Part shown: positions 53,925-64,000 of the stretch, piece after piece
Position numbering within the stretch: the stretch's first letter is position 1
Layout of the letters: each line of letters begins with the position of its first letter
DNA from: Herpomyces periplanetae
Lineage: Eukaryota; Ascomycota; Laboulbeniomycetes; Herpomycetales; Herpomycetaceae
Direction of reading: 5' to 3'
Assembly: GCA_009733715.1 (NCBI GenBank)
Contig: WMKJ01000049.1
Location: 32,554-96,553 of the forward strand
Length of the DNA: 64,000 nt
The notes under the pieces: generated by a model
Database searches by the model: none
What the model saw: the letters and a program-made list of their open reading frames with translations, nothing else
Told to the model about the DNA's origin: nothing
Program-made: the position numbers and the translations under genes

Positions 53925-54937
53925 GATGTAAATTGTGTAATTGACAATGAATTGATGAATAAAATGATAATAAAACCACCTCCTAACGAAAAATCTACTA
54001 TCACCGACACGAAAATTCCGTGGTAATCACCCTTTAAAAGTATCCCCCCCCGGATCCGGATTATCTACTCTTCCCGTCGGGTATACGGCTGCAGTCCCGC
54101 AATCACGTGAGTAATAAGGTGAGGGGAATTAGATTGGGGAGAGGGAGGGAAGTGTGGAGAGCGGTGTAAGTTGTGATGGAGAAGTGTAGGTAAATAAGAT
54201 GTGATGTGGTAATATATAATGCAATATGGTAGGGTGTATAAATTTCAATAAGATGAATTTCACGTGTAAATTAGGAAATTCAATAATTCGCGATTTTTGG
54301 AAATTCGCATCAAACTGGCAAACTTATAGAAAACGCTTTTTCATAAAAACATTCTGGATTTGGATTAACTAAACTCCCGGCATCCGAGGTGTGGCTAATC
54401 TACTTATTCAACTAACTTAATAATGCAAGGTAATTAGTAATAAAGTGTGTATGAAAACGTGCAAGTTGAAAGACGGTATAACGTATAGCCAGAGGAGATG
54501 GGTGTATAGGAGGAAGGAATGGTAGAATTGTAAGATTTATAGTTGCAAGTATTTATACGTGTGCGTATGCGTATACGTATACACGCTTATATCTACTGCT
54601 TCAATCTCCGCACCTCCCACCTCCCACCTCCCCTTCTCTCCCGTCCCTGCATAAGCCCAACAATATCCAACTTTCCTCACCCTTCCAGCCTCACGTGAGT
54701 AGCCAATCTTAGCACAGTCAGCAGAATCATGCTGACTAATTCTCACTTGGAAAAGTCATCAAAAGCGCGTCCATCGTGAAATTTGGTTTCGCTTGCAGTG
54801 TGTAAATCTCCCTTTCACGGTCACTTTGAACTATGATTGTGTATATCATTGCGGTAAATCAGCCGATTATTCCAGCTAATTTTTTACAATTTTTTGATTT
54901 GTTCCACTTTTGACACTCTGTATCGTCTTTTAAAGTT
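53925..54937. promoter_or_regulatory. 1-kb divergent region between the Mpv17-like and Vps3844-like genes
   Basis: Three CACGTG E-boxes (54104-54109, 54261-54266, 54692-54697), a 33-base alternating tract (54554-54586) and a CCCACCTCCCACCTCCCC-type pyrimidine run near 54607-54640. No supported gene was found; a small minus-strand ORF at 54537-54746 is a translation of the repeats. Confidence 0.5.
54554..54586. repeat. 33-base alternating purine-pyrimidine tract
   Basis: Uninterrupted alternation containing GCGTATACGTATACACGC, with palindromic GTATAC elements. Confidence 0.7.
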
Positions 54938-56263
54938 ATGGGGTTTTTGCATATCATTGCCCTTTTTACAATTTTTTGGCATATTTCCATTGCTTCTCGT
55001 GCCGAGGATTCTTCTAAAGTTGCCGGTTGGATATGGAACCCGGACATTAATTCTCATTCAACAGCTACTCAGCCAATAATACTTACTAAAGATATATTCG
55101 CCATTTTCCTCGCAAATTACCTCGGAGTAGAAAAATTTCACGATATTCCGAGCTCCATTGCCCAAGATTCCCTCTCTTTGTCCCGCTTAAACGCTGCTCT
55201 AAATTCAACCATCCGTGAACCTTTTCGCCCCCGTATACTAATTCTCATACACGGTATTTCCCGCGAAAATTCACTTTCACAAGCCTTTGGTCAAGCTTCC
55301 TTTCTTCTCGATCATGCTACTCCTAAACATCCTTCCGTTTTACATGATTTATTAACCGGCTTTACCCGGGAATGGAAAATTTCAACGCTTAATCCATCTC
55401 AAATTACACCCCCGTTAAAGACTACTTTAAACGACTGTTTTCATTCTCCCAATGATTACTCTTTTATGTTCATGGATAATGAACGATTAATCCTACAAAT
55501 TACAGCTTTTCAGGTCAGTGGGTATTCCTACATTTACCCTTGCCCTCTACTTATGAATTCCTTCCTAATTTAAACTTTCCCCACGCTAACACCCTTACAG
55601 AATTGGCTTAAAAGTCAGCAGCAAGTTAAGCCTTCCAAGTCATCGGCTCGCTTTGATCCAATTACTCGATTGTTAGATACCGTTAGATGTACTGTGTCTA
55701 CGACTGAACGAGTTTGGAAAATTGAACCGACAGTTCGAATAATTGGATTTACAAGTTGGACAAATAATGATGTTTCAATGTCAAATGATTCTTCAGCTGC
55801 ATTTAACCTTGAATTTCCCCGTGAGATTGTAGATCGTATAGCAGAGGCAACAGCCTTTGATCAAGTACGTTTCACATTAAATGAGATAACGGAAAAGAAG
55901 CGTATACTTGAACAAGTTGAATCAAGCGCAACAGTGAGGCCGCTTGGACAATGTTTTTCTACACAACTAGCGTGTCAAACTGAGACACGGAATTGTACGC
56001 AACACGGAGAGTGTCGTAGTGCGGGTAAAGAAGGTGGGTGTTGGCGATGTGAGTGCTCACGAATTGTTGTACGGCAGAATCCCGATGGATCGAAGAAAAC
56101 GGAATTATACGTTGGATCTGCATGTGAGAAGGTGGACGTATCAGTACCGTTTTGGCTTTTGTTAATGACAACGCTTGCAATTACTTTAATTGTTGCGGCA
56201 GCTGTATCACTATTGTTAAGCATGGGACGAGAAAAGTTGCCACCAATAATCAGTGTATTGTAA
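54938..56263 (+). CDS. Vps3844-type ER/vacuolar membrane protein (EGF-like C-terminal domain)
   Basis: Type I membrane protein with a Vps3844 C-terminal domain. Two exons, 54938-55513 and 55601-56263, give 412 aa; the intron has a GTCAGT donor. The N-terminus MGFLHIIALFTIFWHISIASRA is a signal peptide. The lumenal part (residues 23-300) has no family I can name, apart from an RILILIHGIS stretch. Eight cysteines between 310 and 367 (C310, 317, 324, 330, 339, 342, 344, 367) form an EGF-like knot. It is followed by KVDVSVPFWLLLMTT, the family hallmark, and a transmembrane helix at about 374-398. The name comes from a yeast family connected with vacuolar sorting; its molecular job is not settled. 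Confidence 0.8.
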
Positions 56264-57702
56264 TTGGTTCAGTTATATTGTGTATACTGTTGATATGATG
56301 CGCACATCGCATTACGTATGCTGTGTGAATACGTATTGTATTATTTTGCTTAGCATTGCATACAACAATTATGGTTTCTCAAGTGCCATCTTTGTGATAA
56401 ATTATGGGAGAAAGAAGATTAAAGAGTAAAAATAGGAAAAACTGTATATATAAATGTATGATTTCATATAAGCGTTTGTGATAATTAAAAGTAAGTGCTC
56501 CCCAATTAGTACCAAAATAGGTAAAGGCTACATTACGAAGGGTGTGAAAGCTGTAATGTAAGGACGGGAAAGAATGGTAGGTAACTAATTCTACCACAAC
56601 ATTAATGAGGACCCTGGCAAGGAATTTTTAAATCATCCACTAAAATTCGCAAGGATGAAGGAAGCGTCCCATATTTAGATTAATTTAGTGCTAATATAGT
56701 ACAACATTAAAGTATATTTAAGTAAAAGAAAAACCAAGGTAAAGTCAGCTAATAGTAGTCCCAAATAGGTAAACTTTAATTGCAGAACTAAAGAACAGTC
56801 ATTTAAACTTTAGCAACGAACCTTTTAAATGAACCCATCACTTTTGTCACAATCCCCAAATTTCCCTCGCCGTCATCACCATCCCATTAAGGACACGTTT
56901 CCAAACCCCCGTCGGGGCACGGCTAATCATTAATCCGCTCATGTGATACGGGAAAAAGTCTGCCCGACAACCGAGCGGGGCAAATGAAAAGCTGGCGATT
57001 TGGCAAAGAATTTATGAATTGGCGGTTCGTGTTATGATGGTATATTCTTCATTTCCCCTTCCCAGATCCTTCTCATTTGTTCAAATTTACTATTCTACTC
57101 ATCCCGTTATCTTTCATTTTAAGAATTTCAATTACTTTTTACTTATCACCACACCAAGTTAACCCCCCTTTTTCCTCACCAAATAGAATTTTCCTTCTTT
57201 GCCGTTCCATCACAACTCTTCTCCTGTTGGCCTGGAATTTCTTTCGTGTTACGCGTTTCAATCTTTTGATATTTGCGTATTGTGATTATTCCGGTTTAAA
57301 CAATCGGTAGAAATTTAACAATTTTCGCATGCCGCTATTCTTCACTTTTTGCAACTACTGTCGACCATTTATCGACTCATCCGATCGATAAGTCGATTGA
57401 TTTTTTTTCCTGGTTATTACTTTTTTTTAGCCTTTTTCGGATCCGTCTTTCTTAACGTTTTTGTGACTCGACGTGACTTCTTCCAGTTTACCGTTAACAC
57501 GTAGGATTGCTCATTCTCTCTCTCGCTTGCTCAACCATTGTAACGTTTACCCTAATGTTCTACGTTGATCAACGTGTAACACGTTAGCAAGGCTTGTTTC
57601 TTTCACAATTCACCCTTTCTTAGTCCAGTTAATTTCACCTTGAAATTTCACGCGTGATCATTTCATTCGATTACCCTCGCTGAATACATACACTCACTCA
57701 CC
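56264..57702. promoter_or_regulatory. 1.4-kb intergenic region upstream of SEC63
   Basis: Mostly AT-rich, with a pyrimidine-rich last 650 bases leading to the SEC63 ATG. No supported gene, E-box or repeat was found. ORFs at 56379-56597 (minus) and 57077-57310 (plus) look like chance. Confidence 0.45.
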
Positions 57703-59745
57703 ATGGGTGCAGAATACGCGTATGATGAACAGGGTCAATATTTCCCTTATTTTGTCATGACTATTGCCGCTATTATTACACTACCATTGACATATTCTGC
57801 TCTTACTGCCGGTAGAAATGAGGAATCAAAAGCTCGTCGTATTACAAGCACTTTTAAACCTACCGATTCCGATTTAATTGAGTCTGAACGAAAACGTCAA
57901 AAAAAGGGTAAACGTTGTTACAAGCGTAAATTTCTCGCTGTATTGGGCTGGCTCGTCATACTATGGATGATTTATCTCATTCTCGTTACCTCCTATACCG
58001 TTCCCAAAGTTTGGGATCCCTACAAAATCCTAAGAATCTCTCGATCTGCTTCCGTCAAAGATATTAAACGTCATTACCGACGATTGTCCTTGACCGAACA
58101 CCCTGATAAAGTTCACATCGACGAATCATCAAATATTACGGCCGAGGCTGCCAATGATCGTTGGGTAGAAGTTGTGAAAGCATATAAAGCTTTAACTGAC
58201 GATGATATTCGCAATAATTACCTTAAGTATGGACATCCAGACGGAAAACAAGCCTTCAGCGTTGGAATTGCATTACCCATGTTTATAATTGCCCAAGGCA
58301 ATGAAAAGTACGTCCTGTTATTATACGGTGGATTATTAGCGGTTATTTTACCTCTTGTGGTCGGAAAATGGTGGTATGGTAGTCAACGAGTTACCCGTGA
58401 TGGTGTACACATGCAGAGTGCGCATCGTCTTTTCAAGGAGTATAAGGAAACAAACACAGAAAATGATATAATTGTCGGGCTGAGTGGAAGCGCTGAAATT
58501 GAAAATATTATTCAAAAACGGAATCCCAAATTTAATCTAAAGCGAATACGTTCTACCCTGTGGTCATCCGATGCAAATTTAGGGTTGCCTGAAGTGTGCA
58601 GTTTAAAAATTTTATATGGTAATGTAATGGAAAAATGTCCGAAAAAGCGACAATCCGGTCTGTGTATGTCTTTAGCATACCTTGCGCGGGTTGATCTAAA
58701 AGACCGATCATTAAATGAGGACAAGTATGCGGTTGGTAGTCATTTATTTGCGTTAAATGAAAGTTATCTTGCAATAGCTCTAGCCTTTGGAAATCTCGAA
58801 CCAGTTATGGCATCAATTCGCCTTTGCCAACACATTATTCAGGCCGTTTTACCAGGAGATAGTGAGCTACTCCAATTACCTTATATGACGAAGAAAACTA
58901 TTCATAGTGTTGAAGAGGAATTAGGCCAATGTCGTTCACATATTAAATTGTTGGACTTTATGAAGTTGTCAACAAATCGAAGACGGGAATTATCCATTAA
59001 GTCAGGTTTACTGAGAAATCGTGAATTCGCTGATGCTATGCAAATAGCGGGAAAACTGATAAAATTTTCCGTTGCCAAATCGTACTTTCGAGTTATTGGT
59101 GAAAGGAATATTGCAGCAGCAAGTTTAGTTCATTTTATCATTAAGGGTCGTTTCGTACCATTAACATCCCATAATGTTCCATCTGTCGATATTGAGGCGT
59201 TGGACAAACAAGTCATGTCACCAGAGCATGATCAATTTTTACGAGATTTGGGAGAGAAGGGAAACTTTTTGGACTTAGCGCATTCTCCATACTTTGGGAG
59301 AGATCATATTCCCAAATGGTATGCTCTACTTGGAGACACAAAACAAAGTAAAATAATCGTCGGGCCGGGAATATTTAGTCGATTTGAGCAACCGATTTTT
59401 AATGAACAGGGTGAGCCAACTTATGCTATGCAAACCTTGAGTATACAATTTGGCGCTCCTGTAACTGCGGGGAAATACGAATTTTCGTGTTACTTGTTAT
59501 GTGATTCGTATATCGGATTGGATAGTAAATGGGATGTTGTATTGGATGTTGTCGGGGAATCTGAAGTATTGGAAGAAGACGTTCCGGACAGTGCAAAAAG
59601 AAAGAATGGATTGTCGACAAAAGAAGTTATTCAAGATGATAATCATAATTCAAGTGGTTCTGAAGAAGAAAATTGGTCAGGTAGTGAATCCGCTTCATCG
59701 AGTGAATCTGAAACCGACACGGAAACAGAGACTGAAGATGACTAG
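57703..59745 (+). CDS. SEC63: SEC63 ER translocon subunit (J-domain)
   Basis: ER membrane J-protein that recruits the Hsp70 Kar2/BiP to the Sec61 channel for post-translational translocation. Intronless, 680 aa (yeast 663). Transmembrane helices are near residues 16-38, 78-99 and about 195-215. A lumenal J-domain between the second and third covers about 103-165, with HPD at 133-135 inside RRLSLTEHPDKV. The cytosolic Brl domain follows, with NPKFNLKRIRS, LRNREFADAMQI and the C-terminal FSCYLLCDSYIGLDSKWDVVLDV beta-sandwich. The tail is a strongly acidic Glu/Asp/Ser/Thr run, as expected for binding Sec62. The ATG is in a good context (ACCATGGG). Confidence 0.95.
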   Translation: MGAEYAYDEQGQYFPYFVMTIAAIITLPLTYSALTAGRNEESKARRITSTFKPTDSDLIESERKRQKKGKRCYKRKFLAVLGWLVILWMIYLILVTSYTVPKVWDPYKILRISRSASVKDIKRHYRRLSLTEHPDKVHIDESSNITAEAANDRWVEVVKAYKALTDDDIRNNYLKYGHPDGKQAFSVGIALPMFIIAQGNEKYVLLLYGGLLAVILPLVVGKWWYGSQRVTRDGVHMQSAHRLFKEYKETNTENDIIVGLSGSAEIENIIQKRNPKFNLKRIRSTLWSSDANLGLPEVCSLKILYGNVMEKCPKKRQSGLCMSLAYLARVDLKDRSLNEDKYAVGSHLFALNESYLAIALAFGNLEPVMASIRLCQHIIQAVLPGDSELLQLPYMTKKTIHSVEEELGQCRSHIKLLDFMKLSTNRRRELSIKSGLLRNREFADAMQIAGKLIKFSVAKSYFRVIGERNIAAASLVHFIIKGRFVPLTSHNVPSVDIEALDKQVMSPEHDQFLRDLGEKGNFLDLAHSPYFGRDHIPKWYALLGDTKQSKIIVGPGIFSRFEQPIFNEQGEPTYAMQTLSIQFGAPVTAGKYEFSCYLLCDSYIGLDSKWDVVLDVVGESEVLEEDVPDSAKRKNGLSTKEVIQDDNHNSSGSEEENWSGSESASSSESETDTETETEDD

Positions 59746-60911
59746 ATAGTATGTTCGCAACATATTGGTCTTGAGACGTGTGTCAACCCTAACCTTGGGG
59801 AATGGAAAGGAGAGTGTTGATAATTGGAATTTGATCGTGTTATACGTTATCCAGTTATACAATCCGTTGTGTCGACGCACCGCGCAACGCGATACATCAT
59901 CCAAAATTAGCTTGGGTATTTTCGCTCATGCTTGTCCTACCATAAGATACCGTTGTACTGTCGTGATATTTGATTTTAAGCTTGTCGGGAAAGCCTACCG
60001 GATGAAATTTAGTATGAATATGTTACAAGCTGGTTTCTCAGAGATCTATTACAATTTTTCCTATTTTTAATAGGGGATTTTTTTGCTCCATGGTTTTCAC
60101 TATTCCCATCATCCCATCATCACCACCTCCAACGCTCTAATAGAAAGTGTTTGCTTTGACTCGATTCCCTCTGTTACTTTAAACTTGGGTTGGCATTTCT
60201 ACGGTTATGTGTCTCAAACTATATCATGTGGATATTCAATCTACTGCAATAATAATTCCATTTTACCATTGTACAATGGTGACTATACATGTCAATAGAG
60301 CATGATGGGTTTACTAGCTATAGCAAATGGAATAATAGCCCATATATATTCATCTTTTTACCATGATTACCTTGGTTATGTATCGTGGCTTTTGATGTAG
60401 GGTCAAGGTCAATGTTTGATGCTCAAGCTGGTGTAAGTTTGGTATGGTTTGGTACGTATAATGGCCGATCAGTGTGACGGTATTTTGTAAACTTTGAATG
60501 TTTCGGCTTCTTTGTACTACCTCGACTAGCTTTATAGGGGTTTATGAAGCATTGTGTTGCATTATATTTGGTTGTTCTGCACTGCTTCGGGTTATGAATC
60601 TGTGTGGTGCGTACGTTTAGGGCATGATGTATAAGAGAAAGGGTAAACTCTTCCAGGTAAGCTACTAAATGAAGCAAAGGTGAAACTATGTTAAAGCAAA
60701 GGTGAAACGAATAGATATATCTTCAATTTATGACAGTGCTACATCTGTTATCATGAAGATATAAGTCTACGCTACCTCCTTTTCAAGTTCACATTCACAT
60801 TTCTTACTTTTCCCCAAAGAATTTGCATACCTATTTAACTTAACTTTGGTAGAATGTTTCTATTGTGCTATCGTTGCTAAATTTTTACACTCAGCGGAAT
60901 TCGTGTTAACT
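59746..60911. other. Intergenic region between SEC63 and the YTP1-like gene
   Basis: About 1.2 kb with only short ORFs lacking signatures. It contains a 15-base direct repeat AAGCAAAGGTGAAAC at 60672-60686 and 60694-60708, about 200 bases upstream of the YTP1-like gene. Confidence 0.45.
60672..60708. repeat. 15-bp direct repeat
   Basis: AAGCAAAGGTGAAAC occurs twice, 22 bases apart start to start. It probably arose by local duplication. Confidence 0.7.
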
Positions 60912-62456
60912 ATGGATCATGGTCATATGACTGTTAATACGGAGCCAACGGCTCCTATGGCACCTACATTCTTTTCAACAGAATCTTCCCATGCCCTGAC
61001 AATAGTCCATATTCTATCGTCAATTGTCACGGTTTTCATATTATTACCAGCGACAACCATTCTCTTTAGATCCAGACGAATACATCATACAAGAAAATGG
61101 AATTTAATATCACAATTAACATGCCTATGTTTTACACTGCTTACCACGGCTACGGGAGTGATCTACTCGAGTAAATCGCCCTCGGGATTATATCCTCATA
61201 ATTCCCACGTTATCCTGGGATTTATTATGATTGGGGTTCTACTGGCATGGCAAATCTTCATGATTCTTCCCAGCGTTCAACGTACTATGAAGCTACATCA
61301 AAGACAGCATCAACGATACCTTTCAGATTCATCTACTCTAACCAACTTTTCAGATGAGCGTTCCGGAGAGTCATCATCGTCATCCCCGTTAATAGAATCC
61401 CCTCTAAAACACAGCTTTCATTCGTCCAATCAACCTGCCCTTACCGTCCATCAGTTAAAATGTCAAACGCAGTCCCCAAGTCATTCAATACAACGAATTT
61501 GTGCTCTTCTCGAACCAAGTATACTCATCTTTGGATTTATCGTACTATTATCCGGTATAACCGTATACCTTGGAATTTTACAGGGGCATGACATATTTGG
61601 CGGTTTAGCTCATTTTATAAAAGGTGGTATTTTTTTCGTTTACGGTATATTTACCTTAGCAAGATGGTCAGGACTATACGCTAAATATGGATGGGCATGG
61701 AATCTAAAACCATCTCACGATCATGCCCTTGATATTACATCCCACCCTAAATGCTGCAACAATACAGATGATACCCTGAACCATAACCATGGATTTTTTC
61801 ACTCAATCAAACCATCCAATGTCACCGCTGAATTCGTAGAAAGCTTTCTCATTTTTTTCTACGGTGCGACAAACGTTTTTCTCGAGCATCTAGGCTCCTG
61901 GGGCCGTTCATGGTCCCATCAAGATCTCGAACATCTCGTTATCACGCTCATGTTCCTTGGTGGCGGCCTCCTCGGCTTACTCATCGAACTACCTACTCTA
62001 CGTCACTTGATCACTCCCGCCCTGCGCCACTCCCCTTCCGAATCCCGTGCCTCCACCGCCACTCTGAATCCCGTTCCGGCCATAATTCTTTTTGCCTTGG
62101 GCCAGACCATGAGTTCCCATCATCAATCTTCCCTTCTCTCTACTGAACTTCACGCTTACTGGGGAAAATTGTTTCTTTTGGCCGCCTTATCTCGTATCAT
62201 TACCTACATTATTTTTTTCTTGCGTCCAGTCAATTCATCTGTACCATGTTTTCCCCCTAGTGAACTTGTTACTTCATTTACCCTTACTGCAGGAGGTCTT
62301 TTATTTATGCAGAGTACTCACTCTCTAGTCAATTTTTTCCAATTTTACCAAATTCCTTCTATGCTTTTAATATCTTTAAATATCGGAATCACTGCTTTAA
62401 TCCTTTCTTGGTCTCTACTCCTCTTCTCTGCTCGCGCTTGGGCTTCCCGGTCCTAA
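60912..62456 (+). CDS. YTP1-like multi-pass membrane protein
   Basis: Fungal multispanning membrane protein of the Ytp1 family (DUF2427 N-terminal part, Ytp1 C-terminal part); function not settled, with resemblance to cytochrome b561/ferric-reductase-like folds. Intronless from the first in-frame ATG, 514 aa. The N-terminus MDHGHMTVNTEP is His/Met-rich like many members. A hydrophobic helix VHILSSIVTVFILLPATTILF follows, then an NSHVILGFIMIGVLLAWQIF segment. After a Ser-rich loop comes the conserved C-terminal half: ILFGFIVLLSGITVYLG-type helix, HFIKGGIFFVYGIFTLARWSG, VESFLIFFYGATNVFLEHLG, and a run of helices to the end. The frame stays open for 66 bases upstream without an ATG, so an earlier spliced exon cannot be excluded. 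Confidence 0.85.
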   Translation: MDHGHMTVNTEPTAPMAPTFFSTESSHALTIVHILSSIVTVFILLPATTILFRSRRIHHTRKWNLISQLTCLCFTLLTTATGVIYSSKSPSGLYPHNSHVILGFIMIGVLLAWQIFMILPSVQRTMKLHQRQHQRYLSDSSTLTNFSDERSGESSSSSPLIESPLKHSFHSSNQPALTVHQLKCQTQSPSHSIQRICALLEPSILIFGFIVLLSGITVYLGILQGHDIFGGLAHFIKGGIFFVYGIFTLARWSGLYAKYGWAWNLKPSHDHALDITSHPKCCNNTDDTLNHNHGFFHSIKPSNVTAEFVESFLIFFYGATNVFLEHLGSWGRSWSHQDLEHLVITLMFLGGGLLGLLIELPTLRHLITPALRHSPSESRASTATLNPVPAIILFALGQTMSSHHQSSLLSTELHAYWGKLFLLAALSRIITYIIFFLRPVNSSVPCFPPSELVTSFTLTAGGLLFMQSTHSLVNFFQFYQIPSMLLISLNIGITALILSWSLLLFSARAWASRS

Positions 62457-62532
62457 GTTTTTATTACTGATCACGTGTGCTCGGATTTTCCTATACACTT
62501 GAGATATTAGAGGAGTTTGGTTAAAGGATATA
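62457..62532. promoter_or_regulatory. Short promoter of DAM1 with E-box
   Basis: Only 76 bases separate the YTP1-like stop from the DAM1 start on the same strand. A TGATCACGTGTG sequence with the E-box at 62472-62477 lies about 56 bases upstream of the ATG. Confidence 0.45.
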
Positions 62533-63297
62533 ATGTCTTCTGTTCCTCGTTCTGCTCCCCCTTCTCGGCCTACTACTCCTTTACGAGCTTTTAATTCTCA
62601 TGCATCAGCTTCGACAAGTTCCGAACTTCCTGAGGATTCTCCCCTCAATGCTTTACTTCCCCAATTTGAAGAATTTGCCGATGCGTTTCACGATTTGGAT
62701 CTTAATATGCAACACATTCGTTTATTAACCGCTTCTTTACAACGTTTTACCGAAAATTTCTCTGCTTTTCTCTATGCTTTGACGTTGAATGCTTTTTGCG
62801 TAGATTTTCCCAGAACTCCCTTTGCCGATTCTTCCCCCCCTCCCCCTGCCCCGCCGCCGCCTCAAACTTCATCTGTTACATTAAATTATGATAAGTCGAC
62901 CCTTGAGTCATCTCATTCAGGCCACCATCCTTCATTATCGTCACCATCCCCTTCCCATCTACAGTCTCATCCCCAATCGTCTAATCATTCATCAAATTCT
63001 CGTTCCCAACAATCCCGCTTGATTAATCGTCAAACTTCTTCCTCAGCTCGCTCCCAAAATCATCCCCCATCCCGTTCTACTAACAAATCCCTTCCTACTA
63101 CTTCTCGCCGTACCACTACGACTTCTTCAGCTACTCGCATGCCTTCTCCCCGTCGAACCGCCCACGCCACCGCCACCACCACCACCGTCCGTCGCATCGC
63201 CACAAATTCGACCTCCCAAATCCCCAAGTCGTCACGTGCCTCGTCTCGTTCGGCTTCTTCCCACATTCCAAAATCTTCACGACATCCTCACGCTTAA
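62533..63297 (+). CDS. DAM1: DASH complex subunit DAM1
   Basis: Subunit of the fungal DASH/Dam1 complex, which rings spindle microtubules and couples kinetochores to them; regulated by Aurora B. Intronless, 254 aa. The conserved domain is at residues about 39-97: FEEFADAFHDLDLNMQHIRLL, LQRFTENFSAFLYALTLNAF and CVDFPRTP, matching the Dam1 pattern of LxxF-x-ESF-x-SFLYGLxMNAFCVDFPE. The rest (residues 100-254) is low-complexity, rich in Pro, Ser, His and Arg. It contains RRT/RRTT-like sites that could be Aurora substrates. The start is the first ATG after an AT-rich leader. Confidence 0.9.
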   Translation: MSSVPRSAPPSRPTTPLRAFNSHASASTSSELPEDSPLNALLPQFEEFADAFHDLDLNMQHIRLLTASLQRFTENFSAFLYALTLNAFCVDFPRTPFADSSPPPPAPPPPQTSSVTLNYDKSTLESSHSGHHPSLSSPSPSHLQSHPQSSNHSSNSRSQQSRLINRQTSSSARSQNHPPSRSTNKSLPTTSRRTTTTSSATRMPSPRRTAHATATTTTVRRIATNSTSQIPKSSRASSRSASSHIPKSSRHPHA

Positions 63298-63542
63298 CTT
63301 TTTTTTTACTTTACAAGACGGATCTCTATTATAATGTTTCGCATGCTCTCTACTTTGTTTATTATATAGATCTATTTGCCACCTACTTACACACTTGTAT
63401 TGCGTACAAAAATTAAAATTGTTATATTAAGTCGGTTAGTCAATTCCCAAAAAGTCATCAAAACACTGCCCCAAGCAGTTTAACGCTTAAACCATAAATT
63501 CGTTAGGCTTAACATATTGCTTTCATCATCATTATTTTTCAA
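63298..63542. other. Convergent 3' flank DAM1 / malate synthase
   Basis: T-rich sequence containing the two genes' 3' ends; nothing else recognised. Confidence 0.4.
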
Positions 63543-64000
63543 TTATAATTTACTCGCAGGCAATTGATTAGTACAGGTTGTTATACGGTCGTATAGCAAA
63601 CTGGTCAAAAATTCCGCGTAATCCTCCCCGGTTATTTGGTTCTTTAAATACTCTCCGGCTAATTTCCATGCACCTGCACCGCGGGATTCGTTCAAATGCT
63701 TCGCTACAGCGTCGTCCAAATTTTGTTTAATATACTCCTTGGTAACCTTTGGAGATGATTTCTGACTTTTAATGCGGTTACGCAATGAATCGCCACTGAC
63801 AACACGATTCTCATTTACATCACGAACGGCCAAGGCAGCGTTATGATGACACCATTGCCATAATTGACTTCGTGATACTTCTGCCGTTGCTGCATCTTCC
63901 ATTAAATTTGACAAAGGAACACACCCAATTCCACGCAACCAAGCCTCCATGTACGCTAGGGCTACTTCTATGTTTCAACGTACCCCAGCCTCGGTAACTT
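63543..64000 (-). CDS. Malate synthase, C-terminal part (runs off the window; in-frame TGA near the edge)
   Basis: Glyoxylate-cycle enzyme joining acetyl-CoA and glyoxylate to malate, probably peroxisomal. Only the C-terminal part is inside the window. The frame reads EAWLRGIGCVPLSNLMEDAA, then TAEVSRSQLWQW, and ends in SKL, a canonical PTS1 peroxisomal signal. The tail KTxxYxxxxLD-type region and TSLLYDRITT are normal. Continuing to the edge, the frame reads VTEAGVR, then TGA (63975-63977 on the plus strand), then NIEVALAYMEAWLRG. The residues on both sides fit malate synthase, so the TGA lies inside the domain rather than at a boundary. No GT-AG intron of normal size can remove it from what is visible. 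Whether it is an error, a pseudogene or an unusual splice is open. Confidence 0.85.

Noticed and set aside
60083-60298. 71-aa ORF between SEC63 and the YTP1-like gene
   Set aside because: His/Ser-rich low-complexity translation with no signature; likely noncoding.
63543-64000. Reassigned TGA codon in this organism
   Set aside because: CDC48 and GCV3 end at TGA exactly where their families end, so TGA is a normal stop here.

Overview
The window is nuclear DNA from a fungus. The evidence is short spliceosomal introns (about 35-140 nt, one near 310 nt) with GTANGT donors and CTAAC/TTAAC branch sequences, plus fungus-specific genes: the DASH subunit DAM1, a homoserine kinase, a Vps3844-type ER/vacuolar protein, a YTP1-like protein, a fungal APC13, a Pho85-type CDK and a peroxisomal malate synthase ending in SKL. 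A complex I accessory subunit (NUXM type) argues for a respiring fungus with complex I. I cannot fix the phylum. No tRNA, rRNA, transposon, CRISPR array or provirus was recognised.

Layout. 0-10 kb: geranylgeranyl diphosphate synthase (-), kinetochore DSN1/MIS13 (-, five exons), a 2-kb divergent intergenic region, and CDC48/p97 (+, six exons). 10-21 kb: PHO85-like CDK with a long Gln/His tail (+), SHG1/BOD1-domain COMPASS protein (-), homoserine kinase THR1 (+, six exons), complex I NUXM-like subunit (+), CofD/UPF0052-like protein (+), APC13 (-, first exon is only the ATG). 21-28 kb: ribosomal protein uS14/RPS29 (+), DNA polymerase alpha subunit POL12 (-), Sec14/CRAL-TRIO protein (+), eIF2B delta/GCD2 (-). 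28-32 kb: an AT-rich stretch and a secreted repeat protein (-). 32-47 kb: two giant genes, TEL1/ATM kinase (-, 2923 aa) and NUP192/NUP205 (+, 1728 aa), transcribed divergently. 47-64 kb: mitoribosomal bS6m/MRP17 (-) divergent from glycine-cleavage H protein GCV3 (+), a small membrane protein (+), G-protein beta (+), an Mpv17/PMP22-family protein (-), Vps3844-like protein (+), SEC63 (+), YTP1-like protein (+), DAM1 (+), and the 3' end of malate synthase (-) running off the right edge.

Almost all genes are housekeeping: protein quality control and ER translocation (CDC48, SEC63), chromosome segregation and replication (DSN1, DAM1, APC13, POL12, TEL1), mitochondrial metabolism (NUXM, bS6m, GCV3) and amino-acid or isoprenoid synthesis. 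They are not organised into a visible pathway cluster. The clear lineage-specific item is the secreted protein at 29.5-31.6 kb. It has a signal peptide, a six-cysteine N-terminal region and seven copies of a charged motif of the form EREHARIKEIAESY with interspersed Lys-Arg sites, and I do not recognise its family.

Noncoding DNA carries many CACGTG E-boxes and several perfect alternating purine-pyrimidine tracts. Other points worth checking are an in-frame TGA in the malate synthase reading frame close to the window edge, unusual kinase motifs in TEL1, and very small exons in several genes (3, 9, 18, 18 and 28 nt). Splice sites were assigned by eye from reading-frame continuity, consensus sites and family conservation. 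They have not been tested against transcripts.
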